Shown here: positions 17,261 through 24,314 of the stretch, piece by piece
How the letters are laid out: each line of letters starts with the position of its first letter
Position numbering within the stretch: the first letter of the stretch is position 1
Assembly: GCA_000403275.2 (NCBI GenBank)
Contig: KE159599.1
Location: forward strand, 853,548 to 917,547
Length of the DNA: 64,000 nt
From: Lachnospiraceae bacterium 28-4
GTDB lineage: Bacteria > Bacillota > Clostridia > Lachnospirales > Lachnospiraceae
Direction: 5' to 3'
Made by a program: the position numbers and the translations under genes
The notes under the pieces: generated by a model
Databases searched by the model: none
What the model was told of the DNA's origin: nothing
What the model saw: the letters and a program-made list of their open reading frames with translations, nothing else

Positions 17261-17710
17261 TCATTTCTTCCCTTCATCCGCTTTCTTGAATACAAAAAGT
17301 TTGCTGAATATATAATTGGAAATAATAACTACCACATTACATACAAACTTAGCAATCATATGATGGACGCCCATCTGTTTTACCATAACAATCATAATCA
17401 CCTGTTCCAGAATCCCCGTAGCGATCCTCGCTCCTACAAAAGCACAAAACTCTTTCCAGATTCCCTTTTTGTCCTTTATCTCGCTTTTAAATACAAACGT
17501 CCGGTTCGTCCAGTAGGCGAACAATACTGCCACTACCCACGCAAAAGCCGTAGCAACAGATACCAGAAGCGCCTGTTCATTGTCCGCGCCCAGCACCCAT
17601 GCGGCCAAAGCGTAAGCGGCCATATTTACGAGAAACGCCAGTACCCCAAAAAACAAATAGTTTACCGTCTCCTCATACTTTTTATATATGCTCCATACAA
17701 ACTTTATCAT
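17261..17710 (-). CDS. GtrA-family membrane protein
   Basis: This small protein of about 149 residues has four hydrophobic helices, beginning YKKYEETVNYLFFGVLAFLV (residues 9-28) and including FAYWTNRTFVFKS and ISNYIFSKLFVFKK, which are typical of GtrA. GtrA proteins are thought to help flip polyprenyl-phosphate sugars made by GtrB-type transferases, and such a GtrB-like domain occurs downstream in the same operon. The start is ATG 17710, with AAGGA ten bases upstream; the open frame extends to 17860 but that part overlaps the 3' end of the flippase gene and has no good ribosome site. Confidence 0.88.
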   Translation of the reverse strand: MIKFVWSIYKKYEETVNYLFFGVLAFLVNMAAYALAAWVLGADNEQALLVSVATAFAWVVAVLFAYWTNRTFVFKSEIKDKKGIWKEFCAFVGARIATGILEQVIMIVMVKQMGVHHMIAKFVCNVVVIISNYIFSKLFVFKKADEGKK

Positions 17711-17780
17711 TCCCTGTTTTTCCTTTCCCATTTGTATACAGACTCGGCGTACAACCTCTCCGCGAACCGTTCTGCCATCG

Positions 17781-19532
17781 TCAGCGAACCTTTGTGACGC
17801 TGCCTTCTTCCACCCGGTATACGATATCGCATTTTTCGATCGTCTGCAATCTGTGGGCAATGATAATCAATGTTTTGCGTCCATGCAGATGATTAATCGA
17901 TTCCATAATTGCCGCCTCCGTATCGTTATCCAACGCCGAAGTCGCCTCATCCAGCACAAGTACTTCCGGGTCTTCAAACAACGCCCTGGCGATACCGATC
18001 CTCTGCCGCTGCCCGCCGGACAAACGTATTCCCCGTTCTCCAATGCCTGTATCCAGCCCCTCCGGCAGTCCCCGCACAAACTCGTCCAACTGTGCTTCCT
18101 TTAAAGCCATCCACACCTTTTCATCATCAATATCTTCATCCGCACAACCAAAAGCAACATTTTTTCTTATGGTGGAATCAATCATAAAGATTGTCTGGGG
18201 AATATAACCGATATTTTTCAGCCAGGATTCGTAGTGTTCCCTCACTTCCACGCCGTCCGCCAGTATTTCGCCGGACTGCAGCCTTAAGAGCCCCAGCATA
18301 ATATCCACTGCCGTCGTTTTTCCCGCACCGGAAGTTCCGACGATGCCTACCGATTTTCCTACCGGTATCTGCATGGTCGCCCTGTCGAAAATCAATACAT
18401 CCGAATTCGGATATTTGTAAGTGATTCCCTTTAAAAGAATCTCCTTCTTAACGGGAAGCTTCTCCACATCCTTTTTCTTCCGGTAAGCCTCCTCATCGTA
18501 ATTCACGCTTTCATCCCTTATTTCTTCCTGTAAATTATCCGTAACGCCCATAAAGAATGGTTCAAAATAGGCGATGGATGTCAAATAATTATTAATGCGG
18601 TTTGCGCTCGGAATCAAACGCATCGCCGCCACTGCCAGCGTCGTCAGCTGAGGCATGATTTCCGTCACAGGCGTTCCATTCGCGATCCTGAGCATCATAT
18701 ACAGAATCATCCCTGCAATAGCCACTGTCTCGATCAAAAGCCTGGGAGTCGCATTATAGAGATTGTACCGCTGTACCGCATTCACATATCCCGCGCCGCA
18801 TTTACAATATTCATTAATAAAATAGCTTTCCTTATTCGCCACTTTTATTTCTTTGATGCCCATTACCGACTGGTCGATCCACTTATACAAACCGCTGTAA
18901 AAATCCTGGTTTTCCTCTCCCGCCTTCCTCATAATAGGTTTCAAAATCCATTTGATAACCATCAGCACCACAATCAGCAGCGCCGCCACAGTTCCCGTCA
19001 TAACCACATCCATTGTCAGGCAGTAAACCGTCAGAAATACAAATACGATCATCTCACTGACAAGCTGCAAAAGATTCAAAATAAGCCCGTACATATTATT
19101 GACATCGGAAGTAATACTCCTCTGGATCACAGAAGTATCCGCATTCAGATAGTACTCGTACGGCCTTTGCATAAAATTGATCATCATTCTTCGGGATGTA
19201 GCGAACTGGTTGCTGTACACAAATTTAAACTGAAGCTTGTTCTGGAAAAAAAGATAAGCGTTCTTCAATGCAAATACCGCCACAAGAGCTCCCATAATAA
19301 ACATGGTGAACTCTGCCATATCTTCCATATGAAGCGCCCCGTACACTCCGGCCAGCGTTTTACTGTTTTCCAATATATCGGGATCCGTAATGATCCCCGC
19401 CGCCTGGTAAACAAGACCGACGCCCAGCAACTCCAGCGCCGCACCGATCAGCATAAAAAAAACGAGAAGGAGCATCGTCCTCTTTTGTTTGTTATCCAAT
19501 AAAATATCCAGTTTTTTTAGAATTTTTTTCAC
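17781..19532 (-). CDS. PglK-like ABC transporter, probable lipid-linked glycan flippase
   Basis: This 583-residue half transporter has its membrane domain in about residues 15-310 and its ATPase domain in about 350-583. The ATPase shows Walker A GTSGAGKTT, signature LSGGQRQRIGIARAL, Walker B VLVLDEAT and the switch histidine in IIAHRL. The N-terminal half resembles PglK, the Campylobacter flippase for lipid-linked oligosaccharide, more than drug exporters. It is the first gene after a predicted promoter and precedes gtrA, so it likely moves the lipid-linked product of this operon across the membrane. Dimerisation would be needed for activity. Exact substrate is unknown. Confidence 0.9.
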   Translation of the reverse strand: MKKILKKLDILLDNKQKRTMLLLVFFMLIGAALELLGVGLVYQAAGIITDPDILENSKTLAGVYGALHMEDMAEFTMFIMGALVAVFALKNAYLFFQNKLQFKFVYSNQFATSRRMMINFMQRPYEYYLNADTSVIQRSITSDVNNMYGLILNLLQLVSEMIVFVFLTVYCLTMDVVMTGTVAALLIVVLMVIKWILKPIMRKAGEENQDFYSGLYKWIDQSVMGIKEIKVANKESYFINEYCKCGAGYVNAVQRYNLYNATPRLLIETVAIAGMILYMMLRIANGTPVTEIMPQLTTLAVAAMRLIPSANRINNYLTSIAYFEPFFMGVTDNLQEEIRDESVNYDEEAYRKKKDVEKLPVKKEILLKGITYKYPNSDVLIFDRATMQIPVGKSVGIVGTSGAGKTTAVDIMLGLLRLQSGEILADGVEVREHYESWLKNIGYIPQTIFMIDSTIRKNVAFGCADEDIDDEKVWMALKEAQLDEFVRGLPEGLDTGIGERGIRLSGGQRQRIGIARALFEDPEVLVLDEATSALDNDTEAAIMESINHLHGRKTLIIIAHRLQTIEKCDIVYRVEEGSVTKVR

Positions 19533-19612
19533 GGATTTTTACCTCTGTCTGTTTTCTTTTCCGCATTCCCCCGCGTTTTGCGGCGGATTTTAGAACAGCA
19601 AAATATTCTTAT

Positions 19613-19642
19613 ATTCTATCATAGGGGAAGCGGGATTGGCAA
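19613..19642 (-). promoter_or_regulatory. Predicted promoter for the flippase-gtrA-wecE operon
   Basis: On the minus strand TTGCCA (19642-19637) and TAGAAT (19618-19613) are 18 bases apart. They lie about 85 bases upstream of the ABC flippase ATG at 19532, in the gap after the truncated EamA gene. The spacing is one base above ideal. This is sequence pattern evidence only. Confidence 0.45.
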
Positions 19643-19697
19643 TGATATGAAGGATATTTGTTTTATCCATATAGTTTAAAAAAGCTCCAAATCAAAT

Positions 19698-20006
19698 TTA
19701 TAACACCATAAAAAGTGTCCCCGCCCCAATTAAAAGACATCCAACTGCTGACTTCACCGTAAACTGTTCATGTAAAAATACAAAGGCAAGCACTAATGTA
19801 ATGACAACACTCAGTTTATCAATCGGAACTACTTTTGATGCTTCCCCAAGCTGCAAAGCCCTGTAATAGCATAGCCATGACGCTCCCGTAGCCAGCCCGG
19901 AAAGAATCAGGAATATCCAGCTTTTACGGCTTATGGAGGAAATACCGTTTCCCGTATGCGTCAAAGTTCCTTTAAATACCGCGCATTGAATCGCTGCCGC
20001 CGGCAC
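19698..20006 (-). pseudogene. EamA-family transporter, 5'-truncated remnant
   Basis: About 90 C-terminal residues match short (roughly 140-residue) EamA transporters: SRKSWIFLILSGLATGASWL, CYYRALQLGEASKVVPIDKL and FLHEQFTVKSAVGC are well preserved. The first 40-50 residues, which should contain the first helices and a start codon, are missing. The sequence loses similarity near 19985, only about 45 bases before the end of the neighbouring transferase gene at 20032, and the first ATG in the open frame (20006) has no ribosome binding site. I read this as an ancestral transporter gene whose 5' end was removed when the pseudaminic operon was joined here. A short functional protein is unlikely but not excluded. 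Confidence 0.7.
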
Positions 20007-20031
20007 AATTTGCAGGAGGCGCCTTCCGCCC

Positions 20032-21108
20032 TCAAATCATCTCATTCTGCCTATGCTTCTCCGGTTCCTCATACCTATCCATGAAATCTTCCCCCAAATA
20101 TACGATCTCCTCCGCAAATTGGATCGCATGTACCACTGTAAACACGGAAATCACCCTGCGGAACTTCAGCCCCGGAATATAATTCAGCACTTCCATCGGA
20201 AATTTTCCGTCCAATACGATATATTCGGGAAACACTTTTCTGTAGTCCAATATATCCCTGGGATGGGGCTTGATCAGAACCACCGGCTCTTCTCCGTCTA
20301 TTTTCCCATATATTTCGATGCAATCCCTGAAAATACGCTCTCTTACGTCCAGCTCACAAAGCGGTTCCGTCAGAAGCAGTATCTGGTTCCGTCCGCCGCC
20401 TTCATGAATCTTTTCCAGAATTTCATCCATATCCTCAATAAAAAGGCGTACTAATATATCCTTTCCTTCTGCGTCCAGCCCCTCCGTCAGTTCTTTTCTC
20501 GGTTTTTCGATATACTTCGGACAGGGATAGGGCAGCACCGACAAATCGTTTACTTCCATATCCAGGCAATATTTTGCCCATCCGTTTTGAATAAAAATCA
20601 GATTTCTTGCCGCAAGAAAAGCTTTCAGGCCAAAATGCCCCCGGTTATCGTACCTTGCCGTATCATACGTGGCCAGACAATCCAGCCCGTCTTCCAACGC
20701 ATGGTAAGGAATCTTTTTATAACTCAAATAATAACCGATAGGATCGGAATCGCAGAATACATATACATCCTTATACTTCCCGAAATCCACCGGCACATAA
20801 TCCCGCTGCATCTTTCCCAGAAGTTTTGTATATTTCATTCTGGCAAGCATATTAAAAAATAAATTCCCCCGATCCTTATGGTACTTCATTACTTCCGGGA
20901 AATTCACGTCCTCTTTTTCTTCAAACATATACACTTCATCAAAAAGTCCGCATTCCAATGCCCGGCTCCGCAGATTGCCAAAATCATTGGACATGGTGCT
21001 GAGTACCAGATCCGCATTTTTCCGTTCCCGCACCGGCAGATTCAATTCCTTTAAACATGCCACATATACGTGATAATATGTATGGCACACATATATTCTA
21101 TTCTTCAT
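20032..21108 (-). CDS. GT52-like sialyl/nonulosonate transferase
   Basis: This 358-residue soluble protein resembles family 52 transferases. It opens with RIYVCHTYYHVYVACLKE, has the acidic motif YHALEDGLDC near residue 140 and the KPHPRD motif near residue 282. The D/E-D/E-G plus HP pair is the catalytic signature of bacterial CMP-sialic-acid transferases. Its position as the last intact gene of the pse operon, overlapping the ATP-grasp gene by 11 bases, fits a transferase for CMP-pseudaminic acid or a derivative. No membrane segment is seen, so it acts at the cytoplasmic side. Confidence 0.8.
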   Translation of the reverse strand: MKNRIYVCHTYYHVYVACLKELNLPVRERKNADLVLSTMSNDFGNLRSRALECGLFDEVYMFEEKEDVNFPEVMKYHKDRGNLFFNMLARMKYTKLLGKMQRDYVPVDFGKYKDVYVFCDSDPIGYYLSYKKIPYHALEDGLDCLATYDTARYDNRGHFGLKAFLAARNLIFIQNGWAKYCLDMEVNDLSVLPYPCPKYIEKPRKELTEGLDAEGKDILVRLFIEDMDEILEKIHEGGGRNQILLLTEPLCELDVRERIFRDCIEIYGKIDGEEPVVLIKPHPRDILDYRKVFPEYIVLDGKFPMEVLNYIPGLKFRRVISVFTVVHAIQFAEEIVYLGEDFMDRYEEPEKHRQNEMI

Positions 21109-22300
21109 ATTCCATGCAAATCCTCTCCAAAGCCTTTCTTCCTCTTTCCATAGCCTCCTCCGGCGTCCGGCCGACCGTTATAATATGCCCCAGTCTGTCG
21201 TTGCTGGATTTGGTGCCGTCCGTGGTATCCCCTGCTTTTTTATAAAGAACCGCTTCCTCCACTCCATCCATGCGGAAGATTTCCTCTCCTATCTCCAAAC
21301 GCCTGAGCTTCCCTTTCCCGCTTTGAATAAAATGTATCGCCGCCGCCCGCTGCCATTTCGCAGACAGATCCGGCGCCTCCCCGGCCGCCAGCCGTACCGA
21401 GGCTCCTACCAAATCCACGCCTGTAGACAGCGGCACCAGCCTGGAAGTAATAAAATCCCCTCCCAGCCTTGCCGCGATCTCCACCACTTTCGGCCCTTCC
21501 TCTGTTACTTTTATTTCCGTATGTGAAGGGCCGTTCTGCAGCCGAATCGCCCGGATCGCCTGTAGGGCGACTTCCCGTATCCTCTCTTGTATTTCTCCCT
21601 CCAGCCGGCTCGGCTCGCTATGGGCGATCTCCACAAAATACGGAGGCTGCGTAATATATTTATCGGTAATGGATATAATCTCCGTCTTTCCATTGACGGT
21701 CATCGCCTCCACGCTTACTTCCGCTCCTGACATAAACTCTTCCACCATAACGATGCCGTTTCTGGAATTTCCTTTGCTATAGTCATAAACCCGACGCAAT
21801 TCCTCTTCCGTTTTTTCTCCGCCTTCCAGAAGAGTCACCCCCCGGCTTCCTGCATTATCCGACGGCTTCACGATGCAGCGGCCGTCCAGCGCCTTCACCG
21901 CCTCCCAAAATCCCGCCCAATTCTCAACCACATAGTAAACAGGCACCGGCACATGATTTTCCTCCAGCCGTTTCCTCATATGGCTTTTTATCGTGGCACA
22001 CAGAGAATCTTCATAAGACAAATCCGGTTTCTTTCCCAGCCTTTCGTTGACATAAGCCGCCGTCCTCACCGGCCCGTCGCTGGTGGAAGTGATCACTACG
22101 TCGGGCCGGTAAATCAATGCCTGGCGGTATACCTCCTCCTTGTCAAGAGTGCTGACCACCAGCTTTACATCTGCCAGAGCAAAGCCTGTCGCATTTTCAT
22201 CATAATCTACCAGAATGATCTCATAGCCCAGCTCCTTTGCCGCTTTAATCGCCGGAACCTGGAGCGCGCTCCCTCCCAAAATCATCATCTTTTTCCCCAT
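21098..22300 (-). CDS. ATP-grasp ligase of the nonulosonate operon
   Basis: This 400-residue ATP-grasp enzyme of the carbamoyl-phosphate-synthase-like group has the N-terminal phosphate loop MMILGGSALQVPAIKAAKEL, the nucleotide lysine in CIVKPSDNAGSRGVTL, MVEEFMSGAEVSVEAMTV and the metal site VVEIAARLGGD. The start at ATG 22300 has a very strong GGAGG site eight bases upstream; codons before it (to 22339) are not used. It lies between the pseI-like and GT52-like genes. It probably ligates an amino acid or other acid to an amino group of the nonulosonate or of its acceptor; that substrate is inference. It is not a close copy of the shorter ATP-grasp gene at 416-1399. Confidence 0.85.
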   Translation of the reverse strand: MGKKMMILGGSALQVPAIKAAKELGYEIILVDYDENATGFALADVKLVVSTLDKEEVYRQALIYRPDVVITSTSDGPVRTAAYVNERLGKKPDLSYEDSLCATIKSHMRKRLEENHVPVPVYYVVENWAGFWEAVKALDGRCIVKPSDNAGSRGVTLLEGGEKTEEELRRVYDYSKGNSRNGIVMVEEFMSGAEVSVEAMTVNGKTEIISITDKYITQPPYFVEIAHSEPSRLEGEIQERIREVALQAIRAIRLQNGPSHTEIKVTEEGPKVVEIAARLGGDFITSRLVPLSTGVDLVGASVRLAAGEAPDLSAKWQRAAAIHFIQSGKGKLRRLEIGEEIFRMDGVEEAVLYKKAGDTTDGTKSSNDRLGHIITVGRTPEEAMERGRKALERICMEYEE

Positions 22301-22372
22301 CTGTCCTTCCTCCCCGCCCGAGCATTCTTTTTTCCGCATTGTGCATTTTATACCGCTTACCCATTTATAAAC

Positions 22373-23425
22373 TTATAAAATATATTTCCAGTCCAAAGGC
22401 GTTCCCTTCGCGATATCCACCCTGGCTTTTTTTCCGATGACTTCATCGTAATACATTGTATGCATGCCAAAGGCAGGACGAATGGAACGAACGTTTTCCT
22501 CCGTAAATATTTCCCCTTTTCCGATATCTTCCACCACAAAAAGAGAGCGGCCGTCCTCTCTGCTCTTTTTTTGTTTCTCCGTCAATTCATATGTGACCCG
22601 GCCCAAAGCCTTTTCCACAATGCGTATCTCTTCCGCCATCTTCCTGAATTCTTCCGGTTCCATGGAAAATGCCGCATCCGGTCCGCCGTCCGGGCGGGAT
22701 AAGGTGAGATGCTTTTCCACCATTTTCGCCCCCAGAGCTACACTGGCCACCGCCACCGCCGTTCCCATACTATGATCGGACAACCCTGCCAGGCAATCGA
22801 AAGTTTCCGCCATATGGGGAATTACCTTCAAATTCATATCTTCGTAAGGAGAAGGATAAGTGGAAGTGCATTTTAATAAAATTACCTGTTCATTCCCCTC
22901 CTCCTTGCAGACTGCCAGCGCCCTTTCGATATCTTCCAGATACGCGATCCCCGTAGCAAAAATAATAGGCTTCCCAATCCTTGCAATTCGCCGTATCAAA
23001 GGAATATCGTTGATCTCAAAAGAAGCCACCTTATAGGCCGGCATGTCCATCTCCCGCATAAAATCCACCGCGGTAGCATCAAATGGCGAAGAAAAGCATT
23101 CCATTCCCAGCCCGTTCGCGAGTTCCATCAGCTTCGGCTGCCATTCCCAGGGAGTATATGCCTCCTCGTACAATTTATGGAGAGTAGTTCCATCCCAGAT
23201 CGTCCCCTGCGTAATCTGAAAATAATCGTTATCACAGTCAAGAGTAATCGTGTCCGGCGTATATGTCTGTAATTTCACCGCATCCGCTCCGGCCTCTTTC
23301 GCCGCCCTTATAATGGCTTCGGCCCGTCCATAATCCTGCAAATGATTCGCAGACACCTCCGCCACGAGAAATGTTCTTTCTCCTTCTCCTACATACCGGT
23401 TTCCTATCTTTATCTTTTTCTTCAT
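22373..23425 (-). CDS. pseI: Pseudaminic acid synthase (NeuB family, PseI type)
   Basis: This 350-residue sialic-acid-synthase family enzyme condenses a six-carbon 2,4-diamino sugar with phosphoenolpyruvate. The TIM-barrel domain covers residues 1-280 with VAEVSANHLQDYGRA, DAVKLQTYTPDTITL, LLKCTSTYPSPYEDMN and GLSDHSMG. The SAF antifreeze-like domain is C-terminal (SLFVVEDIGKGEIF). The segment IWDGTTLHKLYEEAYTPWEW is much closer to Campylobacter PseI than to NeuB, which points to pseudaminic rather than N-acetylneuraminic acid. PseB, PseC, PseG and PseF homologues lie immediately upstream, completing most of that pathway. Confidence 0.93.
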   Translation of the reverse strand: MKKKIKIGNRYVGEGERTFLVAEVSANHLQDYGRAEAIIRAAKEAGADAVKLQTYTPDTITLDCDNDYFQITQGTIWDGTTLHKLYEEAYTPWEWQPKLMELANGLGMECFSSPFDATAVDFMREMDMPAYKVASFEINDIPLIRRIARIGKPIIFATGIAYLEDIERALAVCKEEGNEQVILLKCTSTYPSPYEDMNLKVIPHMAETFDCLAGLSDHSMGTAVAVASVALGAKMVEKHLTLSRPDGGPDAAFSMEPEEFRKMAEEIRIVEKALGRVTYELTEKQKKSREDGRSLFVVEDIGKGEIFTEENVRSIRPAFGMHTMYYDEVIGKKARVDIAKGTPLDWKYIL

Positions 23426-23473
23426 AACCGTTCCCTCCTCTCCACAAAAACGTCTTCGCCCTTGCCGCTGTCC

Positions 23474-24199
23474 CTACGCCCGTTCCTGCATCATCCTGTA
23501 CTTGATCTCCGCCAATTTCCAATCCGTCATATGATCGATATCCTGCACTTCCGTTTCCGGCACCGGAAACGGAACATAGCCGTCTTCCAGGTCTCCCCGG
23601 CAAACGCGGTATTTTTTCACATCATAAAAATAAAACTGTCCGCAATCATGGTACATCGGCTCCAAATCCTGGGAACGCTTCATCGCATTTTCCGGCTGGC
23701 AATATTCCAGCCTTCCGTTTCTCACGGCCATCCCTCGCTGGGGAGGAAACGAAAAACGCACCACCGGCATTACCCCGGATGCCTCTTCTTCCGCCAGCAA
23801 CCGAAACGCGGCCCGCAGTTTTTCCGCTGTCACAAAAGGCGCGGTCGGATAAATACATGCCATATAGCTGAAATTTTTCCCCCGCTTCTCATATTCTTCC
23901 AATACCTCCATCAGAACATCGTCCGTCGTGGCATAATCGTTGGCCGTAGCCTCACTCCTCATGAAAGGAACGCTTGCTCCTGCATTTCTGGCAATCTCCG
24001 CGATCTCTTCATCGTCGGTGGACACCATCACTTCTTCAAACAAGCCCGAGGCCAGCGCCGCCTCTATGGAATAACAGATGATGGGCTTCCCTAAAAACTC
24101 CTTTTTATTTTTCCCAGGTATTCTCTTGCTTCCGCCCCTGGCAGTAATTACCGCAACTGCCTCCGTTCTATTTCCGTCAACATTTTTTCCGCTTCCCAC
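23474..24199 (-). CDS. pseF: CMP-nonulosonate (pseudaminic acid) cytidylyltransferase
   Basis: This 241-residue enzyme activates the nonulosonate as its CMP sugar. The N-terminal CTP-binding loop reads ITARGGSKRIPGKN, followed by STDDEEIAEIA, CIYPTAPFVTAEKL and the C-terminal phrase EVQDIDHMTDWKLAEIKY, which matches PseF/NeuA. The N-terminal GTG at 24199 has AGGAGG about ten bases upstream and is the probable start; there is no ATG before the conserved loop. Degenerate 13-bp repeats lie between this gene and the end of the aminotransferase-PseG gene. Confidence 0.92.
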   Translation of the reverse strand: MGSGKNVDGNRTEAVAVITARGGSKRIPGKNKKEFLGKPIICYSIEAALASGLFEEVMVSTDDEEIAEIARNAGASVPFMRSEATANDYATTDDVLMEVLEEYEKRGKNFSYMACIYPTAPFVTAEKLRAAFRLLAEEEASGVMPVVRFSFPPQRGMAVRNGRLEYCQPENAMKRSQDLEPMYHDCGQFYFYDVKKYRVCRGDLEDGYVPFPVPETEVQDIDHMTDWKLAEIKYRMMQERA

Positions 24200-24258
24200 T
24201 CTTCCGCTTCCTCCTGTCCTATTTCCCTCCGAACTACCGCATAGCCTCCGGCACTTTT

Positions 24259-24314
24259 TGCGGCACTATCTGTGACCACTACCTGTGGACACTAATTGTG
24301 GACACTAGTTGTGT
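24259..24314 (-). repeat. Degenerate 13-bp tandem repeat across the pseG-fusion stop codon
   Basis: On the plus strand the units are TGTGACCACTACC (24271-24283), TGTGGACACTAAT (24284-24296) and TGTGGACACTAGT (24297-24309), with a diverged 12-base copy before (24259-24270) and a partial copy after. The units encode the last residues LVSTISVHR of the fusion protein and contain its TAG stop (24281-24279). Because 13 is not a multiple of three, a gain or loss of one unit would change the C-terminus. Confidence 0.75.
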
